Positions 55,495 through 64,000 of a DNA stretch of 64,000 bases are shown here, piece by piece. The translations under genes and the position numbers were made by a program. Positions within the stretch are counted from its first letter, which is position 1; each line of letters opens with the position of its first letter. The notes beneath the pieces were generated by a model. It did no database searches and had not been told where the DNA came from. It saw only the letters and a list, made by a program, of their open reading frames with translations. Source of the stretch: Hyphomicrobiaceae bacterium (lineage in GTDB: Bacteria > Pseudomonadota > Alphaproteobacteria > Rhizobiales > Methyloligellaceae); assembly GCA_028066055.1 (NCBI GenBank), contig JALCBY010000008.1, forward strand, positions 1 through 64,000, given 5' to 3'.

Positions 55495-56289
55495 ATGCGC
55501 ATCGCCAAGGCCATGGCGCAGGCAGGATTGTGCTCCCGCCGCGAGGCGGAACGCTGGATCGAAGCAGGCCGGGTCAGCGTCAACGGCAAGCAGCTGACGA
55601 CACCCGCCGTCACCGTAACGCCAAAGGACAAGGTGTTCGTGGATGGCAAGGCCTTGACCCGCGCGGACGCGCCGCGGCTCTGGCGCTACCATAAGCCGAA
55701 GGGATTGATCACCACCCATAGCGATCCACAAGGCCGCCCGACGGTTTTCGATGCGTTGCCGAAGTCGATGCCGCGGGTTGTGTCCGTCGGCCGCCTCGAC
55801 ATTGCGACGGAAGGGTTGCTGCTGCTCACCACGTCAGGTGAACTTGCGCGCCATCTCGAACTCCCGGCAACGGGCTGGCTGCGCCGTTATCGGGTGCGTG
55901 CACGTGGCAAGGCCACACAGGAGGACTTTGACACCCTCAAAGGCGGAGTTGAGATCGACGGCGTGCGTTACGGTGAGGTCGATGCTCGACTCGACCGCCA
56001 GCAAGGAGCAAATGTCTGGATGACCATGGCCCTGCGCGAGGGCAAGAACCGCGAGGTCAAACGCATTGCGAGCCATCTCGGACTGGAGGTCAACCGCCTG
56101 ATCCGCCTGTCCTACGGACCTTTCGCACTGGGCGATCTCAAATCCGGCATGATCGAGGAAGTGAAAGCGAACGTTCTCGCCGACCAGCTCGGACCGAAGC
56201 TTGCGGGGGAACTCGGTATCAAGGCGACCGGCAGGACGCTTACAAAAAAACCTCCGCGCAAACCAGCCAAAAGGCGCCCGCACCGATGA
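55495..56289 (+). CDS. RluB-like 23S rRNA pseudouridine synthase
   Basis: A 264-residue pseudouridine synthase of the RsuA/RluB/RluE/RluF group. An S4 RNA-binding domain covers about residues 1-60 ([20 protein letters not shown]), and the catalytic Asp is in [19 protein letters not shown]. The [11 protein letters not shown] motif is typical. The C-terminus is basic ([14 protein letters not shown]), again like RluB. The exact target uridine cannot be assigned. ATG 55495 has AAGGA eight bases upstream. It overlaps rsmD by four bases. Confidence 0.92.
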   Translation: MRIAKAMAQAGLCSRREAERWIEAGRVSVNGKQLTTPAVTVTPKDKVFVDGKALTRADAPRLWRYHKPKGLITTHSDPQGRPTVFDALPKSMPRVVSVGRLDIATEGLLLLTTSGELARHLELPATGWLRRYRVRARGKATQEDFDTLKGGVEIDGVRYGEVDARLDRQQGANVWMTMALREGKNREVKRIASHLGLEVNRLIRLSYGPFALGDLKSGMIEEVKANVLADQLGPKLAGELGIKATGRTLTKKPPRKPAKRRPHR

Positions 56290-56843
56290 GGATCGTTGCG
56301 GGCAGGTTCAAAGGCCGGGCGCTGACTGCGCCCAAGGACCAAACGACCCGTCCGACAAGCGACCGGGTACGCGAGGCCATTTTCAATATCCTGACCCATG
56401 GCATCGATGGTTTTGCGCTGGAAGGCGCACGCGTGCTGGACCTGTTTGCCGGGACGGGTGCGCTCGGGATCGAGGCCCTGTCGCGAGGTGCGAAATATTG
56501 CCTGTTCATCGAAAATTCGGCGCAGGCGCGCGGATTGATCCGCAAAAACGTGGAAGTGCTGAACCTTACCGGTGTCACCAAGGTATGGCGGCGGGATGCG
56601 AGCGCCCTTGGCCCTGCAGGCAACCTGGACGCGTTTGACATCATCTTTGCAGATCCGCCCTATGGACAGGGTCTTGGGGAAAAAGCCCTGGAGGCGGCGC
56701 GCGCCAATGGCTGGATCAAACCGGGTGGCATCGCAGTGATCGAGGAAAGTGCAGAGGCAGGCTTTGAAACGCCTGACGGTTTCGATGAACTCAACCGCCG
56801 CGCCTACGGCGATACTGAAATCGTCATTTTGAAGATGAACTGA
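56286..56843 (+). CDS. rsmD: 16S rRNA m2G966 methyltransferase
   Basis: RsmD methylates N2 of G966 in 16S rRNA. The 185-residue protein has [12 protein letters not shown] at the N-terminus, [16 protein letters not shown], the SAM-binding motif [16 protein letters not shown] and the catalytic DPPYGQG. It overlaps the RluB-like gene by ATGA, so two rRNA-modifying enzymes are made together. It converges on a small membrane protein gene with a 9-nt gap. Confidence 0.95.
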   Translation: MRIVAGRFKGRALTAPKDQTTRPTSDRVREAIFNILTHGIDGFALEGARVLDLFAGTGALGIEALSRGAKYCLFIENSAQARGLIRKNVEVLNLTGVTKVWRRDASALGPAGNLDAFDIIFADPPYGQGLGEKALEAARANGWIKPGGIAVIEESAEAGFETPDGFDELNRRAYGDTEIVILKMN

Positions 56844-56852
56844 GGCAAACTT

Positions 56853-57179
56853 TCAGTTCCCGGCGCGCCCGGTGCCCCCTTCCGATTGCGTCTCCCAGAA
56901 ATCAAGCACCTCTCGGCGGTAGGTTTCCGCACAGTCGCCCGCGCAATCGAGCCATGCGCCGCCGGGCGTCTCCACCTGCCAGTAGGTGGCCTTGCCGCGG
57001 ACGACCTGGCGCTTGGCGCGCACTGCCAGCTTGTCCGAATAGTCACTCTTGGCGACGACCGACCCGTGGCCGATGATCGTGGGTTCGGGGTTTTTGAATT
57101 CATCATACATGTCAGTCAGGAAGTATCCGGCCATGGCCGCGACCACAGCCAGAATGAATATCTTGAGAATGATCAACAT
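56853..57179 (-). CDS. small membrane-anchored protein of unknown function
   Basis: I do not recognise this 108-residue protein. An N-terminal hydrophobic helix (LIILKIFILAVVAAMAGYFL) anchors it, leaving an approximately 85-residue exported or cytoplasmic domain. That domain contains the cysteine pair WLDCAGDCAETY and two conserved-looking Trp residues (YWQVE, AWLDC). The two Cys could form a disulfide, which would fit a periplasmic location. The gene lies 15 nt downstream of mutL in the same direction and may share its transcript. Confidence 0.7.
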   Translation of the reverse strand: MLIILKIFILAVVAAMAGYFLTDMYDEFKNPEPTIIGHGSVVAKSDYSDKLAVRAKRQVVRGKATYWQVETPGGAWLDCAGDCAETYRREVLDFWETQSEGGTGRAGN

Positions 57180-57194
57180 GGGACGCCCTGCTGT

Positions 57195-58985
57195 CTATCG
57201 CCGCGAAAACAGTTTCTCAATGTCCGCGAGCTTGAGTTCCACGAAGGTGGGCCGCCCATGGTTGCACTGTCCCGAGCGCGGCGTTTCCTCCATCTCGCGC
57301 AGGAGCGCGTTCATTTCATCGGCCTTCAAGCGACGCCCTGCGCGCACGCTGCCATAACACGCCATTGTGGCGCAAACCTCATGCAGCCGTTCCTGCAAGC
57401 TCGCCGCCGTATCCGTCTGACGGACTTCGTCGCCGAGATCACGGATCAGGCCGCGGATGTCGGTATCGCCGAGAAGTGCGGGCATTTCCCGTACCGCAAC
57501 CGCGCCTTCACCGAAGCGCTCCAGGACAACGCCGAATTGAGCCAGCTCTTCAGCGCGCGCGGAAAGAGCATCCGCGACCGTCTCGTCCAATTCGACGATT
57601 TCGGGAATGAGCAGCATCTGGCGGGCAACGCCGCCATTTCCAAGCGCGGCCTTCATCTTCTCATAGACGAGCCGTTCGTGCGCTGCATGCTGATCGACAA
57701 TGACGACCGAGTCGCCGGTCTGCGAAATGATGTAGGTATCGTGAAGCTGTGCCCGCGCGGCGCCCAACGGACTTGCTTCATGGTCCGGTTCGACCTCGAT
57801 GTCGCTTGCGCGCGTGTCTCCGCTCGGCGCAGAAAAGCCCTCAAGCGGTGCCTGCGCCGCCTCGGCCAACCCCATGGCCGCCTGTGGCGCGGGCCTCGGA
57901 AACACCCGTGCAGACGTGCCGCTGTTTCGCACAGGTGTCGCGGCATGCGCAAATGCCGACGAACCCAATGCGGAGCTTGCCGCGTGACCTGCATCTTCCA
58001 GAGCCTCCCGGAGCGCGCCGACAATCAGCGCGCGAACACCTCCTGCATCGCGAAACCGGACTTCCGCCTTCGCGGGGTGTACATTGACGTCGACATCCTG
58101 CGGCGGAACTTCGAGAAAAAGCGCAAGCATCGGAAAGCGGCCGCGAGGCATCATATCGCCATAGGCTGCACGCACCGCACCACCGAACAGCTTGTCGCGG
58201 ACCGGACGTGCGTTGACGAACAGAAATTGCATCATCTGGTTGGCCCGGTTGAGCGTAGGCAGTCCGGCAAACCCGTGTAAACGCAAACCGTTCCGTTCAG
58301 CGGACACGGCAAGGGAATCGCGCATGAAATCCTCACCCATGATGCGGCCAAGGCGGGCAAGGACGCCCTCGCTGTCGCCGGGCAGCACGGCGGGAACGCG
58401 CAGCACGGTACGCTCCCCGCTGGTGAGAGAGAAGGCAACGCCCGGATGCGCCATGGCCAATCGCTTGACCACGTCTGAGATGGCGCCCTGTTCAGCCCGC
58501 TCCGACTTCATGAATTTCAGCCGCGCCGGCGTTGCGTAGAACAGATCCCGGACCTCGACCCGCGTGCCCGGATTAAGCGCCGCCGGACGAGGGCCCGTTA
58601 TCCGTCCGGCGTCCACAAGAATTTCGGAGCCTTCGTCCGAGCCTTGTCCATGGCTCCGGATCGACAGCCGCGCGACCGAGCCGATGGATGGCAGGGCTTC
58701 GCCTCGAAATCCCAGAGTACCAATGTTTGAAAGGTCATCGCTGCAGAGCTTCGATGTGGCATGACGTTCGACGGACAACACGAGATCGTCGGCGCGCATA
58801 CCGCATCCGTCGTCGCTGACCTGAATGTATGAAAGCCCGCCGTCGCGCGAAATCACATCGACAGTCTCCGCGCCTGCGTCAAGTGCGTTTTCGACGAGTT
58901 CCTTGACCACGCTCGCGGGACGCTCGATCACCTCACCTGCAGCAATGCGGTTTATGAGTGTTGGAGGCAGTTGGCGGATAACCAC
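57195..58985 (-). CDS. mutL: DNA mismatch repair protein MutL (endonuclease type)
   Basis: MutL couples mismatch recognition by MutS to strand removal. The 596-residue protein has the GHKL ATPase motifs VKELVENALDAGA, SDDGCGMRADDL and GTLGFRGEALPSIG, and a C-terminal domain with DQHAAHERLVYE (about residues 431-442). That matches the metal-binding DQHA-x2-E-x4-E of nicking MutL proteins, and the later ACYGSVRAGR and CNHGRPT segments support it. So strand cutting is likely intrinsic and no MutH is needed. It lies 11 nt downstream of pgi. Confidence 0.94.
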   Translation of the reverse strand: MVIRQLPPTLINRIAAGEVIERPASVVKELVENALDAGAETVDVISRDGGLSYIQVSDDGCGMRADDLVLSVERHATSKLCSDDLSNIGTLGFRGEALPSIGSVARLSIRSHGQGSDEGSEILVDAGRITGPRPAALNPGTRVEVRDLFYATPARLKFMKSERAEQGAISDVVKRLAMAHPGVAFSLTSGERTVLRVPAVLPGDSEGVLARLGRIMGEDFMRDSLAVSAERNGLRLHGFAGLPTLNRANQMMQFLFVNARPVRDKLFGGAVRAAYGDMMPRGRFPMLALFLEVPPQDVDVNVHPAKAEVRFRDAGGVRALIVGALREALEDAGHAASSALGSSAFAHAATPVRNSGTSARVFPRPAPQAAMGLAEAAQAPLEGFSAPSGDTRASDIEVEPDHEASPLGAARAQLHDTYIISQTGDSVVIVDQHAAHERLVYEKMKAALGNGGVARQMLLIPEIVELDETVADALSARAEELAQFGVVLERFGEGAVAVREMPALLGDTDIRGLIRDLGDEVRQTDTAASLQERLHEVCATMACYGSVRAGRRLKADEMNALLREMEETPRSGQCNHGRPTFVELKLADIEKLFSRR

Positions 58986-58996
58986 GCGTCGGCTCC

Positions 58997-60325
58997 CTAT
59001 CGGCGGCCTTCGAGATTGCGCCGCGTCAGTACCTTTCCGGCCTCCACCGCAGGCTGATCGAACGGATCCACACCCAGCAGATGACCGGAAAGAATCGTTT
59101 CCAGCATGAAATGCATCATGAGTCCGCCAAGGGCCTGTTCGTCAAGCCGTTCAATATCAAACGTCCGGACCGGTCGGCCCGCGTCCATAAGTGCCTGTGG
59201 AATGGCTGCCTGCTGGGCGGCAACCAGCGCCCCGACCGTTCGGCCGCCGAGATACGGCGCGTCGGCAGTATCGGCCAGACCGGTTACTATTTCGGGGCCG
59301 GTTCCCTCACAGGCCGTACGCAGCACCGTGATAAGATGATCTGGCGGGCCATCGAGGTAGAATTGCAACTTCGAATGCTGATCGACGGGACCCAGCGCGG
59401 CAACTGGCGTCAGTCCGGTACCATTCTTTCCAAGACTCTCGCCGGCCAGTTGCACATACCAATCTGCAAAGCGCTGCAAGCGATCACTGTAAGGCATCAT
59501 CACCTGCACGCGCGTGCCCTTCTCCTGCGCCAGGCCGATACTGAGCGCGGCGCCCAAAGCCGGCGCATATGTGCTGGCCTCCTTCGCCGACAGCAGGTTC
59601 GACACCACTTTCGAGGCACCGCGGCGCAACGCGCTGGCATCGAGACCGCGGGCAAGCGCGGGCAGGATACCGACATTGGTAAGTCCGGCATAGCGCCCGC
59701 CGATACCCGGATCGTGATCGAGCATGGGAATGCCGTGCGCGGCACAGACCTTGCGCAACCCGTTCTTTACGCCCGGTTTTTCCGGCTCGGTGAGCCCCAG
59801 AAACAATTCCGGCACGTTCGCCTCAAGACCTGCTGCCTGAACGGCCTGAAGTGCCGCAAAGAACTGGACGAGGGTTTCCGGCGTATTCCCCGATTTGGAG
59901 ATGACGATGAAACGGGTTGCTGCCAGATCGAGCGCGGCGAGCGTGCTTTCAAGCGTCCGTGGATCAAGATTGTCGTAGAAACGCGTGCGTGGGCGGCGTG
60001 TCTGATCAACCTTCTGATCGCCGGGGATGAACCAGCCGCCCAACTGGGCGATCGTTTGTCCGCCGAGACTGGAACCACCGGTCCCGAAAAATACGAGCGT
60101 CCTGGCACCGTCGCTCAGCCTTTGCAGCGCGTCGGCGGCTTCATCGATATCGTCGATCCGCTCCGGAACGCGCAGCAGCGGCAGCGAGTGTTCCTCATAC
60201 CGGGTCTTGAGTGCCGCGATGGAAGCATCCAGTTGCACCAGCCGCTCGTCGAGCATGGACTGTGTCAGGCCAGACTCGCCGATAGCGGCCGCCATGCAGC
60301 CTTCGAACGCCTGGACAAACGGCAT
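58997..60325 (-). CDS. pgi: glucose-6-phosphate isomerase
   Basis: Interconverts glucose-6-phosphate and fructose-6-phosphate. At 442 residues it is shorter than the ~550-residue E. coli enzyme and resembles the compact bacterial type. The sugar-phosphate-binding motif is FFGTGGSSLGGQTIAQ, followed by VISKSGNTPETL with the SIS-domain serine and ATNV-like GGRYAGLTNVGILP, which holds the catalytic Glu/His region. ATG 60325 has GGGAGG eight bases upstream. A gap of 151 bases upstream holds its promoter and the end of the M16 gene. Confidence 0.92.
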   Translation of the reverse strand: MPFVQAFEGCMAAAIGESGLTQSMLDERLVQLDASIAALKTRYEEHSLPLLRVPERIDDIDEAADALQRLSDGARTLVFFGTGGSSLGGQTIAQLGGWFIPGDQKVDQTRRPRTRFYDNLDPRTLESTLAALDLAATRFIVISKSGNTPETLVQFFAALQAVQAAGLEANVPELFLGLTEPEKPGVKNGLRKVCAAHGIPMLDHDPGIGGRYAGLTNVGILPALARGLDASALRRGASKVVSNLLSAKEASTYAPALGAALSIGLAQEKGTRVQVMMPYSDRLQRFADWYVQLAGESLGKNGTGLTPVAALGPVDQHSKLQFYLDGPPDHLITVLRTACEGTGPEIVTGLADTADAPYLGGRTVGALVAAQQAAIPQALMDAGRPVRTFDIERLDEQALGGLMMHFMLETILSGHLLGVDPFDQPAVEAGKVLTRRNLEGRR

Positions 60326-60476
60326 GGCTCGCACCTCCCGGGATTCAGTTCAGCGGACTCACTGGAAACGCACGGAACGAGCCGGACCCTAGAGGCTAAT
60401 CCGGCGAAAGGAAATATTCTGATGAAAAGTTCAGACGCGGCGGACTGCCGCTGTGCCGCGCCTGTAACCTCAGAGC

Positions 60477-61856
60477 CTAGCTCTTCTTTTCGACACCTTC
60501 GGGTTTACCGACAATCGTCACGATCAGCCCGTCCGCATTCAGCAGGCGTTTTGCCACGCGGCGGACATCGTCCAGCGTGATGGCCTCGATCTTGGAGTTG
60601 CGCGTATCGATATAGTCAAGCCCAAGGTCTTCGATCTGGATCCAGAGCAACTGGCTGGCAATCTTCGAACTCGTGTCGAAGCGGAGCGGATAGGAGCCGG
60701 TGAGATATTGCTTGGCGTTCTTCAGCTCTTCCGCCGTCGGCCCCTTCTCGGCCATGCGGCGTAGCTCTGTCTCGATCACTTCAAGCGACCGCACCATGGA
60801 TTTATTTTCCGTGGCGACATTGCCCATATAGATGGCCGCTCGCCGATACGGCGAAAGATAGCTGTAAACCGAATAGGCGAGGCCACGCTTTTCACGCACT
60901 TCCTCGGTCAGGCGTGAATTGAACCCGCCGCCACCGAGAATGTAGTTGAGCACATAGGACGCAATGAAGTCCTTGTCCTTCCGCTTCAGGCCGCTGTGGC
61001 CAAACACGGCGACGGACTGCGGCACATTCATCTCGATGACCTTACGCTGAGGCCCCGCCGGCGGTTTCGCCTCGGCAATGGGCTTCAGGTCGGATGATTT
61101 CGGAAGGTCGCCGAATATCTTGTCGAGCATCGGCCCAAGCGTTTTTGCGTCGATATCACCGACCACCGCCACCGTCAGATTGTCGCGAACGAATACCCGC
61201 TTCGCATAATCCCGGAGGTCTTCGCCGCTAATCGCGCCGACCGTGTCGATGGTCCCCTTTACGGGCCGAGAGTATGGATGGCCATCGAATGCGATCCTGA
61301 ACCATTCCTTGGACGCAACCTGCCGCGGGTCGTTCTGTTCGAACTTGAGCCCTGTAATGATCTGTTTCTTTATCCGGTCGACAGCGTCCGCATCGAAGCG
61401 CGGTTTTGTCAACGCCAGCCGCAGAAGCTTGGCGGCTTCGTCCTTGTTCTCGGCCAGCGTCTGGAAGCTGCCGATGAACATGTCGCGCCCGGCATTGAAG
61501 CTCATGCGGACGGCAAGCTCTTCTGCCCGCTCCTGAAAAGCCACGGACTTCATGTCGCCCGCGCCCTCGTCCAGCATGCCGGCAATGAAGTTCGAGAGCC
61601 CTTCCTTGCCATCGGGGTCGTAGACGGCGCCGCCGACGAAACCGAAACGCATGGCGATCAACGGTACCTGCCGGCTTTCTACCAGCCACGCCTTGATACC
61701 GCCCGGGCTTGTGACCTCCTGAATACGCATCTTCGCCTCAGCCGGCAGCGTGAGCAGTACGGTCAGCCAGACGGCGGCGAACAGTCCTGTGAAAAATCCG
61801 ACCCGGCCCCTCAGAGCCGAAATGACTGTCGTATCTCTTTGCGTCAATTCCGTCAT
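60477..61856 (-). CDS. M16-family protein lacking the zinc motif
   Basis: A 459-residue M16 homologue with an N-terminal signal region (about residues 17-40). At the position of the HxxEH zinc motif it reads SNFIAGMLDEGAG, so it cannot bind zinc in the usual way and is probably the non-catalytic partner of the next gene. The C-terminal half keeps the substrate-binding features GGGGFNSRLTEEVREKRGLAY. The pair probably forms a periplasmic heterodimer like PqqF/YmxG-type or mitochondrial MPP alpha/beta enzymes. It lies 8 nt downstream of the active subunit gene. Confidence 0.92.
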   Translation of the reverse strand: MTELTQRDTTVISALRGRVGFFTGLFAAVWLTVLLTLPAEAKMRIQEVTSPGGIKAWLVESRQVPLIAMRFGFVGGAVYDPDGKEGLSNFIAGMLDEGAGDMKSVAFQERAEELAVRMSFNAGRDMFIGSFQTLAENKDEAAKLLRLALTKPRFDADAVDRIKKQIITGLKFEQNDPRQVASKEWFRIAFDGHPYSRPVKGTIDTVGAISGEDLRDYAKRVFVRDNLTVAVVGDIDAKTLGPMLDKIFGDLPKSSDLKPIAEAKPPAGPQRKVIEMNVPQSVAVFGHSGLKRKDKDFIASYVLNYILGGGGFNSRLTEEVREKRGLAYSVYSYLSPYRRAAIYMGNVATENKSMVRSLEVIETELRRMAEKGPTAEELKNAKQYLTGSYPLRFDTSSKIASQLLWIQIEDLGLDYIDTRNSKIEAITLDDVRRVAKRLLNADGLIVTIVGKPEGVEKKS

Positions 61857-61864
61857 GACCGCCT

Positions 61865-63286
61865 CTATGATTTCTTCTTGCCATCTTTGGCCTTTTTCGA
61901 GCCTGCATTCTTCACGTCAACCGGACGCAGCACACCGGTCACAGATTGTGACTTATCGAAATATTTTTTAGCGACGTGCTGAAGATCCTCAACCGTCACC
62001 TTCTTCAGCCGCTCCGGCCACGCTTCGATATCCGCGATGGTGCGGCCATTCACCAAGCCCCAGCCATACCGGCGTGCAAGGCGCGACTGGCTGTCTCCGC
62101 CATAGACGTGGCTCGCAATGTAGGAGTTGCGCGCACGGTCAAGCTCTTTCTGGGTGGCACCGTTTTCGATGAAGTCGGCAATGACCTCATCCACCGCTTT
62201 TTCCACATCTGCGATGTCGGCACCGTCAGACGCGACCGCGTAAACGCCGAGACGGCCCGAGTCCAGGCCGGTTCCGCTGAACCATCCACCGGCGGACGCC
62301 GCAATCTTCCTGTCCACGACCAAATTCTTGTACAGACGGCTTGTCGATCCGGATGCGAGCACCTTGACCATAAGATCCAGAGCTTCCGCCTCACCGGGTT
62401 CAGCGACACTGTAGCTCGGTGCGAGATACATCCGCTGCACGGTGGCGCGTCCGGCTCGCGGGTCCTCAAGATTAACGCGGATCGGTGCGCGGTGCTTCGG
62501 CTCGATCGGCCGGGCATCGCGAACACGATCGTTGCTGGGCTTGATCTTGCCATAGGTCTGCTCGGCAAGCTTCTTGACCTCATCCCCCGTCACATCCCCA
62601 GCAACGATGAGAATGGCATTGTTCGGAGCGTAATAGCGCTCGTAAAAATCGAGCGCCTTCTTGCGGTCGAGCGCCCGCATCTCATGCTCCCATCCGAGTA
62701 TCGGAATGCCGTAGGGGTGGGACTGATAGAGGGCGGCATGCATTTGCTCGCCGAGAATATTCGAAGGATCGTTCTCAACACGGGACCGGCGCTCTTCCAG
62801 AATAACCTTGCGCTCGGTGGCCACATCCTTTTCCAGAAGCTTCAGATTGACCATCCGGTCGGCTTCCATCTCCATCACGAGTGGCAACCGGTCTTTGGCC
62901 ACGCGCTGAAAGTAAGCCGTAGCGTCATGACCGGTGAAGGCATTGTCCTCACCGCCGTTGCGCGCAATGATCTTGGAAAACTCGCCCGGCGCAATCTTGT
63001 CCGTACCCTTGAACATCAGGTGTTCGAGAAAATGTGCGATGCCTGAGACGCCGGGCGGCTCATCGGCAGCACCCACGCGATACCAGACCATATGGGTTAC
63101 GACGGGTGCGCGGTGATCGGGAATAACGACCACCTCCAAACCATTCTTCAGCTTGAAGTGTGAAACCTTGGAAGCGGCGTTCAATTTGTCGACGGGCAGT
63201 GAAACGGTCATGACTGCTGCAATAGCACAAATCGTCAGGAGGGCTGTACGCCAAACGGTGGATTTCGAAACGAGATCATGGATCAT
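61865..63286 (-). CDS. M16-family zinc peptidase, periplasmic, catalytic subunit
   Basis: A 473-residue M16 peptidase with a signal peptide (TALLTICAIAAVMTVSL, cleavage near residue 37) and the zinc motif HFLEH at residues 85-89, followed by the GEDNAFTGHDATAY segment and the distant Glu in the ATERKVILEER region. It keeps everything needed for zinc-dependent peptide cleavage, unlike its partner encoded downstream. Together they are expected to degrade peptides in the periplasm. The pair following a small lipoprotein gene is a known arrangement in Hyphomicrobiales. Confidence 0.93.
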   Translation of the reverse strand: MIHDLVSKSTVWRTALLTICAIAAVMTVSLPVDKLNAASKVSHFKLKNGLEVVVIPDHRAPVVTHMVWYRVGAADEPPGVSGIAHFLEHLMFKGTDKIAPGEFSKIIARNGGEDNAFTGHDATAYFQRVAKDRLPLVMEMEADRMVNLKLLEKDVATERKVILEERRSRVENDPSNILGEQMHAALYQSHPYGIPILGWEHEMRALDRKKALDFYERYYAPNNAILIVAGDVTGDEVKKLAEQTYGKIKPSNDRVRDARPIEPKHRAPIRVNLEDPRAGRATVQRMYLAPSYSVAEPGEAEALDLMVKVLASGSTSRLYKNLVVDRKIAASAGGWFSGTGLDSGRLGVYAVASDGADIADVEKAVDEVIADFIENGATQKELDRARNSYIASHVYGGDSQSRLARRYGWGLVNGRTIADIEAWPERLKKVTVEDLQHVAKKYFDKSQSVTGVLRPVDVKNAGSKKAKDGKKKS

Positions 63287-63314
63287 GAGTAGAACCGGTT
63301 TGTTCGTCCTTGAG

Positions 63315-63387
63315 GTTGCGTAAACCTATACGCAACGGCGACTGGCGCCGAAACACGAATATGTGCGTGAGCTGGCACCGCTGCCAG
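63315..63387. repeat. two inverted repeats upstream of the M16 pair
   Basis: GTTGCGTA (63315-63322) and TACGCAAC (63329-63336) form a perfect 8-bp inverted repeat with a six-base spacer. A second one, CTGGCA-CCGC-TGCCAG, lies at 63372-63387. They sit in the 140-nt gap between the lipoprotein and M16 genes. No T-run follows, so regulation or RNA processing is more likely than intrinsic termination. Confidence 0.4.
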
Positions 63388-63426
63388 TTACAATTCGTTC
63401 AGATTGGTGTGAACGCGCGGCGGTGG

Positions 63427-63885
63427 TTAGTTCTCGAAATCCCGCGCGTCCCGATACTTTTTACCAAGCAATCGCCCTCGCCCAAAGATACCGGGCTGAC
63501 GTTCCAACGGATCCATGAGCTTTTCGAACTCGTCGATATCGGCCTTCGGATCGTAATTGCCCTTGTCCTGGTATTCCTTTTGTTTGCGCAATTTTTCTTG
63601 CGCTTCGGCCTTCTGAACCTCTTGCGCGTCCGTTGGCCAGTTCTGCGGCGGAGCTGCCGCGGTAGCCTGCTGCGGCTCGGGAAGCCGCGCCCGGTCGGGC
63701 GGAAGAAGCAAAGGCGCGCGGTCGGGCACTTTCGGTTCGGCCTTTTTTTTGCTCGTCAGGCCCAAGGCTTCAAATCCGGGGCCCTGGAGCTCAACGCCGT
63801 CACCGGCGCACCCCGCGAGCAGCGCTGCCACCGCAAGCGTCGGCACCACTATCAGATGCTTTCTGGTTTTGGCCAATTTACGCAT
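63427..63885 (-). CDS. small lipoprotein, possibly DUF3035/BamF-like
   Basis: A 152-residue lipoprotein: hydrophobic signal, then lipobox LLAGC with lipid cysteine C26. The mature part is short on structure, proline-rich and charged. The segment VPDRAPLLLPPDRARLPEP resembles the 'PLvlPPd' core of DUF3035, the family containing the alphaproteobacterial outer-membrane assembly subunit BamF. That match is weak and I hold it as a possibility only. A basic/acidic helix (VQKAEAQEKLRKQKEY) follows. It lies 141 nt upstream of the M16 peptidase gene on the same strand. Confidence 0.6.
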   Translation of the reverse strand: MRKLAKTRKHLIVVPTLAVAALLAGCAGDGVELQGPGFEALGLTSKKKAEPKVPDRAPLLLPPDRARLPEPQQATAAAPPQNWPTDAQEVQKAEAQEKLRKQKEYQDKGNYDPKADIDEFEKLMDPLERQPGIFGRGRLLGKKYRDARDFEN

Positions 63886-63950
63886 TCCACTGACCCGCCC
63901 CCAAGGGATTTCAGCTCAATTTCGGCGACCTCTCAAAGCCGTCTACCGGC

Positions 63951-64000
63951 CTAGGATGTGTTTGAGACCTTTTTGTGGCTGTTGAACATCGAGTCATACA
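63951..64000 (-). CDS. 3' end of a gene, possibly lspA
   Basis: The last frame at the right edge, read on the minus strand, gives YDSMFNSHKKVSNTS followed by a TAG stop at 63953-63951. A short basic tail after a hydrophobic ending is compatible with the C-terminus of signal peptidase II (LspA), and in related genomes lspA lies upstream of this lipoprotein and M16 pair. With 15 codons visible this is a guess from context. Confidence 0.25.
   Translation of the reverse strand, partial: YDSMFNSHKKVSNTS

Overview
The window is a 64 kb piece of alphaproteobacterial chromosome. CcrM (the GANTC methylase), an FnrL/FixK-type box and lineage-typical small families (DUF983, DUF1127, DUF2093, DUF4170, probably DUF6101) support this. 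So do the ispH-thrB-rnhA block, the ctaCDB-coxF-ctaGE cluster and a b/b' ATP synthase stator. The closest fit is a member of the Hyphomicrobiales or a neighbouring order such as Parvibaculales, but no rRNA or other marker in the window settles this. Gene density is high, convergent neighbours often touch or overlap, and I see no insertion sequence, prophage, CRISPR array, tRNA or rRNA.

Layout. 0-10.5 kb: TPR protein, radical SAM protein, rnhB, ccrM, mutY, a DciA-like protein, two DsbA-like thioredoxins, and smc. 10.6-13.3 kb: F0 ATP synthase genes atpI-atpB-atpE-b'-b behind a good sigma-70-type promoter, with a strong hairpin after atpE. 13.3-18.1 kb: glycine cleavage operon gcvT-gcvH-gcvPA-gcvPB (minus strand), behind a promoter and a tandem glycine riboswitch. 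18.1-23.6 kb: a lipoprotein, ispH-thrB-rnhA, a peroxiredoxin, a DsbD-alpha-like protein and yqgE. 23.6-36.7 kb: a long minus-strand run with cytochrome aa3 oxidase genes (ctaC, ctaD, ctaB, coxF, ctaG, ctaE, DUF983, surf1), then thrC, an M16 peptidase, a RimJ-like acetyltransferase and a membrane GGDEF/EAL protein. 37-44.6 kb: ialB-like gene, dodecin, DUF1127 and a divergent LysR regulator, purC, gshA, rsmE, ubiA and a DUF6101-like gene. 44.7-51.1 kb: an envelope/lipid A block of a CysQ-like phosphatase, DUF4170, an MsbA-like ABC exporter, a fused DUF374-WaaA protein, LpxK and DUF2093. 51.2-64 kb: xseA, purD, a probable haloacetate dehalogenase, tadA, an RluB-like synthase, rsmD, mutL, pgi, two M16 peptidases, a lipoprotein, and perhaps the tail of lspA.

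Most genes are housekeeping: respiration and ATP synthesis, one-carbon metabolism, lipid A/Kdo synthesis, DNA repair and methylation, and thiol-disulfide exchange. I found no cluster that looks like a wholly new multi-gene system. The most interesting observations are the single-chain DUF374-WaaA fusion, a hydrolase carrying the full fluoroacetate dehalogenase active-site set, the layered control upstream of gcvT (GANTC over the -35, a 5' stem-loop, a tandem riboswitch and a helix that can hide the ribosome binding site), an FnrL/FixK box upstream of ctaC, and a tandem dyad repeat upstream of the CysQ-like gene.
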